DNA of 64,000 nucleotides from Ischnura elegans (lineage: Eukaryota > Arthropoda > Insecta > Odonata > Coenagrionidae): positions 4,216,001 to 4,280,000 of the forward strand of contig NC_060254.1 in assembly GCF_921293095.1 (NCBI RefSeq), written 5' to 3'. The notes under the pieces are model-generated. The model saw only the letters and a program-made list of their open reading frames with translations, was not told where the DNA came from and ran no database searches. Position numbers and translations under genes: made by a program. Position 1 is the stretch's first letter. The number at the start of each line of letters is the position of its first letter. Of this stretch, positions 11,689 through 24,900 are shown in pieces.

Positions 11689-14600
11689 TCACTTCCCAAA
11701 CCTTTGTTCGCACTTGGAATATTTTTCTAAAAGGGAGAAGAAGTCCTCTATCCTGACATCATGATGGGTATTCAGGTGCCTATAAACAAAGCAGAAAGAT
11801 TTGGGTTAGACACACATTCACATTAACCCTGCAGTAAGAACTAATTATAACTAGGATAGGTACACTGGCCACATTTAAAGCCTAAACTAAGACTAAATTG
11901 AACTTTAAAGACTAAATTGATTTCTAAAATGCTTTTCAGCTTTTGTCAATTAAACATAATTTTTTAGCTTTAGATTTTGCTTATGTTACATATTTTGTCA
12001 GTTATGTGTCCCAGAAATTATGTAGTACCCCATCTAATGCAGTGAGGGACCCTAAATCATAATCCAGTTCATAGCAGACAGGAAATTGAAAAGGGAGGGG
12101 AGGCGGAATACTCACTAAATGGGTTTTACCACAGCAGACGAGGAGAGAAAGGGAACACACTTTTACATATGTGTATGCATCACCTCAATACAGTAGAGGG
12201 CAACCATCAAAATCAGTGATGGAAGGGATTCCAAAGAATAGGAATGCACATATTGGGTATTTTTAATGCAAAATCACTTAAAATTTCAGTTTCATTTAGC
12301 AATGGAGCTATGCACAAAATAACTTCCCTATGAGAAGATGACTTAATAATACTACATCATGGCTATCCAAAACAGAAAGAAAATTCTGGAAAGACATTAT
12401 TATCTCTATTATTAATCTGGCCACACAAATCAACATCATCTCTCTTCCAATACTAAACCCATGATAGTCATTCATTCAGAAAATCAGCCTCACGAGCAAA
12501 CAGTTAAATTGCCCGAAAAAATTTACTGATATGGGCCATCAATTGTGGGTTCCAGCTGATCACTTCGCAGTGACAGAAAATGTATTCATACCATGACTGA
12601 GAAAGAATCAACAATGAAGTATCAGGTCCTTACTGTATCAGCTTGGGTCCAACTCAATCTTGACCACAGAACTCTAGCTCAAACCTTAATCCTCACTACC
12701 ACTGATTTCAAACAAAATTTCTAGGAGGAGAACAACTAATGATTCTTCATTTAAGTATTAATTTAGCCCTGAAAGGTGTACAATTCATCTGGGACATCAC
12801 AACATTTTTTCTCATAGCTTCTCTAGTGTTCTAGGCACATAGAAATTAAGATTCGCTTGAGTCTTATACCATTTTGTTCACAGAAACTATAAATCTAAAT
12901 TCATATTCAACTTGTACACTGTGACGTTTTTGGTCACTTGAATCTTGGCTCTGAGTACATGCACATTAAGAATGATTGAGTAAAACAAGACAGGTGAGCC
13001 CAGAATTATGCTGAGCCTGAACAAAGGAAATAATTGCATCAAGATCAAAGGTAAGCATCACAACAAAGGATAGAAATAATTCACAATATTTTGGGATTTA
13101 AGACTATCACTATGGGCGCATTCAGCCACACTAAGCGCCCACCTTTGTTTGCTCACCGAGCAAGTGAGCACTCTGACTCCATTGGACTGAGCAGCCCCCA
13201 TTTTGGTGAATATAGGAGCAAATCACTCACTCCCAATCACCAAAGATCATTCGGGAGAAAAAGAAGTGAGAGTCATACATAATACTGTACTGTTGCATGT
13301 CATACCCTCTCTCTAAGTAAACATGATATCTTAATCAACTGATCACTGATCAAAGTGAGGCTGAACGCACCCTCTGGCTTAAGACAACTGAAAATGTGAT
13401 ACAGTTGGATACGAGATGTAGATGGGGTTTCAAGCCAATGTTACTTCAACTCGAAACAGATTTTTGTAAATAATAGCAGTGAAATTATGTATAGGAGTGA
13501 ACTGAAGACTTGAGCATAGAGACTATTCAACTTCAATTATAATTACATTATAGGTGAATAGATTATTGGGAGCACGAAAATATGTATAACAGATGAAGAA
13601 ACTTATACATGGATTGTATGCACCCTTTATGCCATTCCTTCACTATAAGTGAGTAGTCATCCTCAGAATCAGTAGAGTAACTATGGGTGAGGGGGAGATG
13701 AGGGGACAGATCCCCCCCAAATCCTCAGAGAAATAAAAAGATATTGAAAACTACTGCCTAGTTTTGACATGTAATAACTGAATCCACTAAAAGTTAAATA
13801 TTTGGCACCAAAATTATGTAAAATGTATTTCCAGCTTGATATTTTTCAAAACCTTTTTCCGGACGCCTGTTGTCTGGGGGGAACACCACCCCTGGCCATA
13901 CCATCTCCCCCCCCATGCATATTCCTAGTTACGCCACTACTCAGAATAATCATTCAACCATTACACTTAGAGATGAGGGACATACTGATAGTTTGGAAAA
14001 GAATGAGTAGTCCACCTCTAAAGCAAAGTCCACAAGAAGCAGTACAATGGAGAACCAAGATGGAGATCAATATTTACTACACCTAAGTCATGCACAGCTA
14101 AGTAAATGACTCGTGAGAGGAATTTAATGAGAGAACTTACAGGAACTGAGTAACACGTATGTGCCAAGGCAGGAAACCACAGTTACAACAATATTTTCCA
14201 CACCAAACAGCAAGTTCTGGGTCAAAAATGGGCTTCTCCTTGGTTCCCAAACGCAGTTCTTCCTCAAAAAATTCTTCATTTATACTAGATACCTTTAACA
14301 CACCAGACAGCACACTATCACATATATGGCGAGTTGCTGTGGTAAACGCCTCTCGGCCTTCATTAGGTGCTAAAAGCAACACCTGTAGCGCAAAGTGCTC
14401 CTTAATATTTCTATCAGCATTTGATGATACGCCTGCAATGGTTGCATTCTGAATTAAAGTAACACCAAGTAATTTTTCAGAAGTAAATAAAAAGTATAAA
14501 GCATTCCATAGCGAAATGTTCACATTAGAACATCCCTTGAGCAGGATTGTATGACATGTAGAGGGTAGTTACCATTAGAATATCCGTTTCCTTTACTGAT

Positions 14601-15220
14601 TCCATTTTTAAGTGGGGCCTTTCCCCAAATGACAGGAGGTTCTTTCCATTTCTCTAACAAGGCTGCATGAAGTTTCACTTCATTTTTCTTAAGAACACCT
14701 GCACACACAAAGGTCTATATGTAACCAACTACTGATCAGGCATTGAGTATGCATGCGAAATATAATTATCCCTAATGCGCAAATTAAAAAATCAACAGAC
14801 TCTATACAAAAGCATGAAGGCAAGATAGTTGTGACGTAGAGACATATGACTTCGATTAGCATCTTAATTGGTTCTGAAATAGATTTTATACCATAAAGGG
14901 CAAAATAATTAAATTATCTTACCCGTATGATCATAGAGGCTTAGACATGATATTCTAGCTGCAATACACCATATTACAATGTTTGCTAGGTCATTATAAG
15001 ATATCTTTTCATTCACTATGATGATGGCAAGATGAGCCGGTATTTTATTAAGCCTCTTCACAGAATTTAAAATTTGATTCAACTCTTCTTTACCACTATA
15101 ATTATTCACAGCACTCTTGTACTGGCGAACTACAAAAATCCATGAATGTTTCATCATAGTCCAAGCCGAATACAATAGATGTATCGCCGACAAGATAAGA
15201 GCAAATACCGAGTGCAGCAT
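11689..15220 (-). CDS. NUS1: NUS1 / Nogo-B receptor-like subunit of dehydrodolichyl diphosphate synthase
   Basis: Four coding exons on minus: 15,220-14,923, 14,698-14,573, 14,432-14,141 and 11,779-11,689. All introns are GT-AG, phases match, and the sum is 807 nt (268 aa plus stop). Starting at ATG 15,220 gives a hydrophobic N-terminus (MLHSVFALILSAIHLLYSAW) that fits an ER membrane anchor. The frame is open upstream but has no earlier ATG. Family landmarks are the LPVHM-like IPAHLAIIIVNE, the VIWCIAARISCLSLYDHTG segment, GFLPWHIRVTQF, and a last exon HLNTHHDVRIEDFF...CEQRFGK. The C-terminal R-x-G motif (RFG) contributes to catalysis in the family. NUS1 pairs with DHDDS to elongate the polyprenyl chain for dolichol, needed for N-glycosylation. 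The 2.4-kb last intron carries two MITEs. The gene lies head-to-head with FAU and tail-to-tail with the cuticular protein gene. Confidence 0.93.
13114..13372. mobile_element. MITE with GGGYGCRTTCAGCC inverted ends
   Basis: The left end GGGCGCATTCAGCCACACTA and the reverse complement of the right end (GGGTGCGTTCAGCCTCACTT) match over about 22 bp. No clear target duplication is visible, so the superfamily stays open (hAT or PIF are possible). It is 259 bp, non-coding, and sits in the last NUS1 intron. Confidence 0.65.
13670..13939. mobile_element. hAT-type MITE with 8-bp target duplication CTCAGAAT
   Basis: The ends CAGTAGAGTAACTA and TAGTGGCGTAACTA (reverse complement of the right end) are inverted repeats of the common hAT form CAGTGGCGTAACTAGG. 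Exact 8-bp copies of ctcagaat flank the element at 13,662-13,669 and 13,940-13,947, as expected for hAT. It is 270 bp with a G-rich left and C-rich right arm and no ORF. It lies in the last NUS1 intron. Confidence 0.85.
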
Positions 15221-15624
15221 GTTACTCAGGCTAACGAAAACACTTGTACATAATAAGTTCACGTCCGAGAGGATGTCCCAAGGGATCCTTTCACTGGTAC
15301 TAACATAAATCCATTCATAATATGACGACACGTGCAGCAATTACAAAACTTGTGTACGACAGCATCGGACAACATATCATAAACTACCTTCGCCCGTGAT
15401 GCCTCATTTTTTTCTTGTTAACTACGATAGTTAAATAAAAACAAAATTACAATTATAATGGATTTGGGCATTAAATTTTAGCTAAAATAAAAAAATTAAA
15501 AATTTTAACTCTAAATTCTTCATTTTAGGGAAGATATTGGATAAAAAATTATTTTATAATACAGTAACAGTAATTCAGTTGACTTCCGGGTGAGCTCTTC
15601 CGTTTGCGTAGAAGTGTGATCGAG
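15221..15624 (+). promoter_or_regulatory. Shared NUS1/FAU divergent promoter, FAU 5' TOP start and non-coding exon 1
   Basis: The NUS1 start codon (15,220, minus) and the FAU first exon lie head-to-head about 375 bp apart, so one bidirectional promoter probably serves both. On plus, a pyrimidine tract CTCTTCC (15,595-15,601) looks like the 5' terminal oligopyrimidine start of a ribosomal protein mRNA. It is followed by a short non-coding exon ending at 15,624 before the donor gtaagt. The acceptor ctttctatag precedes the coding exon, 10 nt before the ATG. TOP mRNAs are translationally controlled by growth signals. The exact start site is inferred. Confidence 0.6.
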
Positions 15625-15950
15625 GTAAGTGTGAGAGATCAGTTTCATGCCCTTATTGTTGGCCATTTCGTTGGAGATTGTGGTTAAACTATTCCACGAT
15701 GTCCAAAATTCTAGTGCACCTATGTAACATTTTATTTATGATATGTCTGACGCTTCTAATGCTATAAGTGTAACGTAAAGCTCACGCGGTTCTTTGCGTA
15801 ACACGTGTTGTTTTAATCTGTTGTGCGTTTTATTGACTTTTTCGTTAGTATTATATTTTAAATTGTAAGTATAGCTTTAATTTAGAATTTTTATTGCATT
15901 TTTTATTATTTTTACTAAGCAATACGTATTCTTTCTATAGATCCATCAAC

Positions 15951-18900
15951 ATGCAGCTCCTTATCCGCGGACTCGAGACGTTCGTCATCGAATGTGAGGA
16001 GACGGAAAGCATTTCTCAGATCAAGGCAAGTGATTTATCTTTTAGAAATTGGCGAATAATGTAGTACTTAAGCATTAAATACATGAAAATTTGACGTGCA
16101 GTGGGTAGTCGTTAAGCTCCAGAAGTTGGCGTCTTTAGTTGGTAGTCAACATACAAGGAGAAGAAGCACTCCCATTGGGTAAATACTGTGAGAAAAGTGT
16201 TTGAAGTTAATGCATTTCATTTGTAGCTCACACTAGCTTTGAGCACGCTGAAAGTAGTTCATTTATTTGGGAATGGTACATATATTATGGGAGGTCTTTT
16301 ATCTCACGTTTCCGACTTAATTTGATAGCTTCCGAGGACAATGACGACTTCTTACTGAGGTTAGAAGACTTGTGTATTTAATTTTTCTCTCTTTGAGGAA
16401 AAAGTTCAAAATTAGTAGTGCCATTTTGGGGCGAGGTAGTTAGTGGTAGATTAATTTGATGCTGGGGGACTTTGTTTTAAGCTGTCTGTTAAGTGTTACT
16501 GTTTTAGGCGCCTGTAATTTCTTCAGAGTGATGAAGTTTTCATTTGCAGGAAAAAGTCCTTTCGCGGCTCAATGTAGAAGAAGGTGAAGTCCTTCTCTAC
16601 AGCCAAGGTAAGCCGGCTGAAGATGAGGATTTAGTGTCTTCGTTGCCATCGCCTATGCTGGACTTAAATGTTCCCCTGAAGGGAGGTACGTATGCATCTA
16701 GAATGGTTGTACTAAGCTTCATTCAGTAGTTATGTCAGGCTGTGAATGTTTATCGCGTCATCTTACGAGTATTTACTGTTTATTTCAGGAAAAGTCCATG
16801 GCTCCTTAGCTCGTGCTGGTAAAGTGAAGAATCAAACTCCTAAGGTAAGTGTCGCGGCTTTGCCGATTTCCACCTCTAGGTTAACTTTCACTCGTGTGGA
16901 GTATTTCTCTCGGTTATGAAATTGAAAGGTAGTTATTTATATGCAACGTATTCACGAATGGGTTTGTGATGAGTGCTTACATGAGGGAATTGAACAACTA
17001 TAATAAGAATGCCTCTTCCTGAGGTGATAAATGGTATGTCATTAGGTGTGGTTTGTACTAAGACTTCCGTAATCGAGATGGCACGCACAACATTGGGAAT
17101 CCGCACAATGTGTGCTTAAGTTAGTCTGGTATTTTGATCTTAAAGCTTCACTGAACGGTCAAGAATAAGTGTGGCAATTCCATGGGGGTTTAATTTTTGC
17201 ATGAGACCTACAGTGGGAGACTTTGTCTGGCATTTGATTTTAGTTCTGCAGCAAAGGTGGAATACTACATCCACCTAAAGACTTATTTTTCATGAGAATA
17301 ACGGATTCTAGTTATGTACTTATAATCGATTAATTTAACTATGTAAATGGTGCCCAAATTAAAGGCACGGGGAAGTGGTGCACTAAACCATACTACTACA
17401 CTGTGTCGAGCGATCGGTAAAATCGGGAATTGTGCGCAAATTTTTAGTCCTTGGAATTATGCATGAATTTTTGCTCCGGCCGGGAATTTCAAAACTTTGA
17501 AATTTTGCCATGTCAACACCCATTTTCTGGCCCTTAAATGCGTTTTTCGTGTAAGATAAGACGATAGAATCGAAATCACTCTTGCCTCGAGCAAGAGTCT
17601 AAAACCACAAACAATAGAACGCCAGGTGACGTCAACATGTACTTCGAAGGTTGAAGCAGCTTCTTGGCTTGCATGGGACAAAGTAAACTTTTACATACAG
17701 TGTGTGCTAACCAACCTATTCCTTGTCCTTTTAAATATATGAAGACAATATTACATAAAGGTATTGAAGGACATAATTTTGGGCGTTTAAAAAATTCTTA
17801 TCCATCGCAGTAAGCACTTCCGATTAATGTGGAATTTTGTAACAAGGAATCATGCATGAATTTTCTACCTTGACTGGCTGGTCACCTTTCGTATCTAAAT
17901 CAATGATCCCAAGAATGAGCATGAAAAATGCACTGATATCCCATCAGAGTAAATGAGCAAAATAGAACCTGTTCTGATTTCTTTAATGCAATTTTTCACA
18001 TTGGTCCACCATTATCGTTCATGCTTTTAGATATCAACTTGTGTGGGTGAATTTGCAGTGGTTCAAAAAATTTATTCAAAGCTTATTGGCATCTGAATAT
18101 AGCCAACTCTGGAACTGTTTAAAGACTTAATTGTCCAAAGTTGTGTCCTTGAAATGTTCTCATGTAAACTTGAATTTTCAAACTACATACCCCTTGAACC
18201 TGGGAAATTCAATCACATGCGTTGCAGTATGCCACTTCGCAAGATATGCAACTATGAATTCTTCCTCAAGTTTTCTGAATAATGCTTTTGGCTAGAATGT
18301 AGTATGTACTCATGTCAGGTATCTCCGAGCACGACCCCCAAATTGAGTCTATACTGCTAGAGAGCACATCACTTCATTGTTGTGGTGGGTGAATTATCTT
18401 GCCGAGGGGTTAAGCTTCTATTGGTCAAACATTGTTGATGGATTATCTAGGGCTGCACACCATGTGGACATTTTTCTTATCTTAAAAAACTTTGCTGAGC
18501 TTAGTTTTGCGGTCCTGAAGTTGTCACTTCGGTATCGAATTCTTGTATGTAGAATCTGAGTTTTTCCCGGCGTATGCTCTGCAGGAATATTTGTACAACC
18601 CGATACGACACCCGGTGGGAAACCCGAGAAATATTCCAGCAGAATTCTTGTATGTTTATTTGTTGAAATTAGTCTCCCAGCATTCATAACCAAAAGGGCA
18701 GTTAACTAGAGTAAATTTTGACTTTTTCGTGTTGCCCCGCTTGAATGCCCTTGTGTGCTAGCGGAAACCCTGAGTTTTAAGTATTGAAATTTTGAATATC
18801 TATGTATGTATTTCATTTGAAACATTGAGAATATGATAGAGTGAACAGGATTACTTATAAAAATACTTGCACTTAAAACTTGGGACAAAATGTGTACACC

Positions 18901-21900
18901 CATGCCTCGCTTAGCACAATTTTTCAATATACACCCATGTCTCGTATAGCGCAAGGGATGCATTCCTTGGGGTCTTTGCGCTATACAAATTTGCGTTATA
19001 CGAGAGCGTTTTAACATAGGGAAGATAGGGATGCGTTCCTGGTAGCATAGGTCTTTGGTATTGAATTTCCTCTAAAACATCTATATTCCCATAAAAAGCC
19101 TTAGAAAACATTATTTCTATAAATATTTATAGTTTAAAACATCTTTAAAGATAGTATTCACGCATTCAAAGACTTTTATTCACGTTAAAAAAAATTCTTA
19201 CGTGCTTTCGAAATTCCATCCTGTCGTGCGGGTGGGCTAACATCTGCTATCTCAGGGGATCGTAATGCGTTGCCGGCAGTTGACGATTTTTCAAACTAGT
19301 CTAAAAACAACCGTTGTGTCACCCAGGCCCGTTTGTAGCTCATCGAAATGACAGGAAAATGCTACTTTAAATGCCATTTCATAGCTAGCGGAGTTTATGA
19401 ATGATAAATCATTTTAATTTGAAGTCCTCCGAGTCATTAGCAGCTACGTGAAACAGTCTTTAAATGCCTTGAAACCTGACCCAGGGTTTCCTTCCCTGAA
19501 AATGAATGAACGAGAATGCATTCTTTTCCAAAAGAATATCGTCTCGTCAACACTAGATTTACTGTCTGTAAAAAAAAGCAAGATACTCGAGTTTGAGGAG
19601 CTCTAGCGTCTAAATGAAGCAATCAATTTCAATGCAATAAAAAGCATACGAAAGATAATTTAGTTCTTCGTTATATCATGTACTTTAAAAATTCTGCGGC
19701 TCAATAGTATTTCCTGTACTTAATTTTTTCTCGAAAAAGTACCCGTTTTTTGCGCGTAAAATCAAGGTGCCCAACTTTGAGCGCTTGGCATTCCCGTAGT
19801 TTTCGTTCCTATGACTTGCAATTTTTATATAAAGAAGCCACATCTATTACTAGCAGTTTTCCGAAAACAAATTGTTTATACCACAAAAATTAACGGAGTT
19901 GTTGTAAACAACGCAAACCTCTGCTAACTTCGAAACCAGTGAGTCAATTGAAAATTGATTGGTACTGTTGTCTTCCGTAGAATGTTAGTAATGTATATAC
20001 GTAGATCATACACGTTAAATGTCAGCAGTGTATTCAATATCTTTTCATATTTATTTTTGTTTTTAGCTCTTGTTGTCGCCTTCTTCCTGCCTGACGGGAT
20101 TGGCCTAAACAAAGCAACAGAAAAGAGAAAGTCTCTCGAAGTCGTGCGCAGTTGCCACATAGCGCATCGAGACTCACAGTACCCTAGCAGTTAATGAATC
20201 ATTCGTTGGTTGCTTCAAAACGTTTACCTTTAGGGATGATTCGCCTATTGTTAGTGCAGATTCCCTCGGTGAATCGTGCGTCCAAGAACGGGTTTTTCGG
20301 AGACGGAAGTCCAAATGGTATTGAGTTTAATTTGCTTTTTCCGCTGCGAAGCAGAAAAAAGTATGGACAAAAGATATCCTGTGTATCAAACTGTGTCTGA
20401 TTGTCTTGGCATCAGCTTGATATCAGTGAGAGGAGTCACGGCTAAACAGAAGGATTGTGAAAAGGAGAACACAAGTGGTGACCTTCCTACGGCACAGAAG
20501 AGGGTTCGTCTTTTGGGAAGGCCGAAGATCTTCATCGACGACTTCATGATTGGAGTATTAAGGAGGACAGTGCACGGTTTCTATTTGAGGAATATGTTTC
20601 CTACGTTACGCAGAATGATGGATCACCTGCTAGAGAATGTTCCCGATTGCCCACGTTTCTCCCTCCCAAAGTTAAGATCCATTCTGTTAGACATTGGATT
20701 TAGGTACAAAAAGTTTTTACCATCCGATAAAATTTACGCTATTATGGCTTATAATTTACGTCGTAGAAAAGCATTTTGATGAAAGCTCAGCCCAACCTGA
20801 CCTTAAGTTTACCTGAACGGTGCTACAACGATACTTTCATCGTGCGAGTCGGTCATTTAAAGGAAGCGCGCCCTCTGCTGAGTCGGTGGCAACCACGCGC
20901 CTCTTTTCGCCTCCCCCTCCCACGACGGAGCTGCCGGTACGCGCATAGAAACATCTAGATAAATAATAAGTGATATTGACGTCATTATTGATATTTAAGA
21001 TACATTTCATATGTGCTTGCATTACTAACATTCTACGGAAGACAACAGTACCAATCAATTTTCGATTGACTCACTGGTTTCGAAGTTAGCAGAGGTTTGC
21101 GTTGTTTACAACAACTCCATTAATTTTTGTGGTATAAACAATTTGTTTTCGGGAAACTGCTAGTAATAGATGTGGCTTCTTTATATAAAAATTGCAAGTC
21201 ATAGAAACGAAAACTACGGGAATGCTAAGCGCTCAAAGTTGGGCACCTTGATTTTACGCGCAAAAAACGGGTACTTTTTAGAGAAAAAAGTAAGTACAGG
21301 AAATACTATTGAGCCGCAGAATTTTTAAAGTACACGATATAACGTAGAACTAAATTATCTTTCGTATGCTTTTTATTGCATTGAAATCGATTGCTTCATT
21401 TAGACGCTAGAGCTCCTCAAACTCGAGTATCTTGCTTTTTTTTACAGACAGTAGTTGAGGGGGTAAGGAGCCACTTTCAATAACAGCTTGGAGTTCATCA
21501 GAAAATGTTGTGGTGGCTGCGCTATCAACACTTGCAGATTCACCTGATATCGCCGCACTGAAAATACCTGCTTGCCGTTTAAATTCTGCTACCAACCGCT
21601 TTCACTAAATGTCGTGGAGCGATTACCACTCTCGTCTTTTTGTACTGATTCACCATGAACTTTCCGTATGTGTAGACCGCTTGGTTGAAGTTGGTGCGGC
21701 TGAGGTCACTGATATTTTAGCTTCGTCTTTATTCAGAATAAGGCATCGTGAGTTTAAACTTCCACGCAATATCGCTTTGACGCTCTCCATTTTCAAAGCA
21801 ATCATTTTATATCATCAAAGCAATTTATATTAATTTCTCTTCTAGGTTTATGGTTATTCTTGATAAATTCTTGATTTTTCTACCCGCATTCCTATTTTTT

Positions 21901-24900
21901 GCCATTTTCTCTTGGTTTTTACTCTGCATGGCTCTATCGAAATCACCTTCTGCTGCTGAACTGTATTCCTGAGACGCAGAAGGCCTATGACTGCGGGGAG
22001 GGAACGAAGCCATTGTGTTTGAGACTCTATAGCGGACCCTTGTATGTGTTGATGCTATTCATGCGCAACTCGGCCACCGCTCCATTTCTCCCCCGTGAAT
22101 ACCGATGACCTTGAAGGCTTTAGCGTAGACCCTCTACCTGGAAGTCAATCGCCCGGTAACCTACGACGGCAAAAATACGTCTCAAACCGTATTGCTGAAA
22201 AAAAAACTCATTTCCACTAGCCCCACGCTTAATTAACGATCTAAATTATTTATTATCATTCTGTTAAGGAGACGAGATAAATCTTCGGTAGGCCGGCTTT
22301 CTGGACCCAATGACGAGTAATACTTTTGGCAATTGCACAGCAATGAATTTCGATTAATATATAAACAAAAAAGAAGATTTGAGGCAAGAAATAATATTAA
22401 TATGCGAAAATTGATAGAAATTACGTGTGCACTTAGCGCAAGTTCACGTTTTATCACGAGAGCGTTTAAAATTTTTGATTAGGCTACACTGCGTTGCAAT
22501 GTTTCCCCGAGGAACGAATTTGCGCTATATCGAAATTGCGCTAATCGAAATTGCGCTATACGAGACATGGGTGTAGTGCAAATTCACTCCTTGGGGAAAC
22601 TTCCCTGCGCTTGTTTGCCTAATCAAATAACTTCAACAATTTCTTGATAAAGTTTAAACTTGCACTACTTACACATGATATAGGTTTTGTGGCAATTATA
22701 TATAAAGTAGGCAATTATATATAAAATATATTAAGAGAATTTATATTTGCAATTTAATTAATGACCTTTCTTTGTGATGATTCCTTTATTTTATAGCTTA
22801 ATTTCCTATGTTCCCTATCTAATGAAGTACTTATTGAGAGGTGTTTTCTTATCACGTTCATGAATAGTGCTTGGTTGAATCTTGCCGTTGTCTTTGCAAA
22901 AAATATTTCCTCTAAGCAGTTGTGTGTGTTAAATAATTTGCTTCTTGTATATTGCGTAGCAGAACATCCGATCCTCTTTTGAGGCATTTACTTGTGTGAT
23001 TGGTGCTTAATTTAAATGTGCGTTGCAGAGGTTTTGGTGAAACAGAGTAGGCAGATGGAGAATAGGCAATTGAGTTAAAATGTGGATGAGAAATGATTCA
23101 GGACGATGCGGGAAATGATTTGGACAGTATGCCAAAGCGTATGCACGGTAGGGAAAGGACTAAGTAACTATGCCGGATTTGAAAAAGAAATCTGGCATTG
23201 AAGATCAGGTCTGATTTAGAAAACTTTTCACTTGAATAAGAGGAAATTCGTCCACCAATCAATAAATTATGGCTAACATTTATGCCATAAATGTATCGGT
23301 CATTGAGATTCATCCAAGCCTTGCTATGCAAATATTATTTATACCCTATTTACTTGTGTAATCCGCACCCTCATGTATTCCGTACACCCCCATTTTTGGG
23401 CTGACCCATGAGAAGAAATAACTATTTTACCATATAATCAATTTTTAGCCCTCAATCCTGCATAATTTTGTCATATCTTAAATGTACAGTCTTTTAATCG
23501 AAATTATTTGCCGAAGTTAATGTTTATGTAAGTCTCTCACATGGATTTACAGGCATCCACCGAGTTACGTACGTCCCGACTAACGTAAATCCGTACTTAA
23601 GTAAGTGATAACCATATTTCAAGTGATTACGTTAATTTTCGAATGCGAGTGCGAAGAAGTAGATATTCGCTCGTATACCCAATGGAAGAAAAAATATCGA
23701 ATAGTTATCAAGTTCTTTACGTGATAAACAAAACAAAGTGACCCATTTTTATCAATCCTCGAAGGTATTTGTATTAATTTCTGTAGAAAAATCTCTTATA
23801 AATCCCAAGTCACCAATCAATGTGAAAATTAGCAGTTCTTGCAATGAAAGTGGTTGCCCTCACTCCTGTACGATACAGCTTGCTACACAGCATACAAACT
23901 CGAACTTCGACTTTCAAACATTAGAAATTGTACCCTTAAGTTTAGCCATTTCCGTCTATTGATTTAAAAGAAAATGAAGTTCGAGCAGAAGTATGTATTG
24001 CAGAAAAGAAATGGCAAGAACCCTACATGAGAATTGGTTAGAACCCATGTAATTTATATTATTAATTGCGCACTTGTTTACATGTTCCTGGCGACTGGGT
24101 TACTGTGTTGTATTTTGCAAAGATTTTATTGGGCTGCATTTTCTTGTTTTTCCATATTGCATGAAAATGTAAAGGAACACTGCTTGATTGAAAGCTTTTC
24201 CCCACTAACTTTGTTGCACGTTAATGGCTGAGTTGGCTGAATAAAAGCTCACTTTTAATTAGCTTCGTGCATTGGAAATACTCTTCGATGTTTCCAGCAA
24301 AGTAAATATTCAAAGGATGATATTTTCACGTCATTTTTTTGAGATATGAGACTAATGAAAATGTCTGCGTGCGTGAAAGATTGTGTGTATGCGCGTGTGA
24401 GTATGTATCTAAGAATATAGTGTTTTACTGGTATTTGTTGTGTGTAATTTGCTCGTAATCCTCGACACCCCTCCTACGTGTTTTTACTGTGACAGTGAAA
24501 CCACCAGATTCATCAATCAGCGTAAAAAATATAAAAGGCAGAAGATATAATGATTACCCTTAGATTGCAGAATATCATATTGAACAGGGTTCCCACTCAA
24601 CCATGAAAACCTTAAAACCGTGAATAAGCCGTGAATTTCGTCTACCGTGAAAAAACCTGGAAATAGCCGTGAATTTTGCCATAATACCTTAAAAATATCT
24701 CAAACTTGATTGGAGAACTACGATAGACAGATAAAAAGAAAAATCGATATTTCGATAATGTTTCAAGGCCGAGTCGTGTGCAGATATTGTCGACGCATTT
24801 ATTTGCACATGAGTGTTCGAAGCGCAATTATTAATTGGTCTGTGTGCCATGACAAAAGATTGACCTTAAGCCTGCGATTAGAAGACATTAACCTTGACAA

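Larger units (their letters stand above)
18932..22573 (-). mobile_element. Tigger/pogo-like transposon, copy 1, decayed and split by a Tc1-type element
   Basis: The terminal inverted repeats CACCCATGTCTCGTATAGCG and its reverse complement are flanked by TA (18,930-18,931 and 22,574-22,575). On minus, fragments of a Tigger-type DDE transposase remain. An N-terminal piece around 22.0-21.6 kb includes an INLEEKL-like segment. A piece ending SGSLPPQLL near 21.47 kb resumes beyond the inserted element near 19.55 kb as [18 protein letters not shown] and then [10 protein letters not shown], which match the Tigger VDE and FKA-KD-LTLLL blocks. Several stops and frame changes show it is dead. A second copy of the family lies at 27,362-30,696. 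It sits in the FAU intron, transcribed antisense to FAU. Confidence 0.8.

Noticed and set aside
14433-14523. Extra N-terminal codons of the third NUS1 exon
   Set aside because: The stretch is not NUS1-like, and the acceptor cattgcag at 14,433 gives matching phase and family sequence.
16965-17021. C/D-box snoRNA in the FAU intron (GTGATGA ... CTGA)
   Set aside because: Box spacing is short and the flanks cannot form a terminal stem; such boxes occur by chance.
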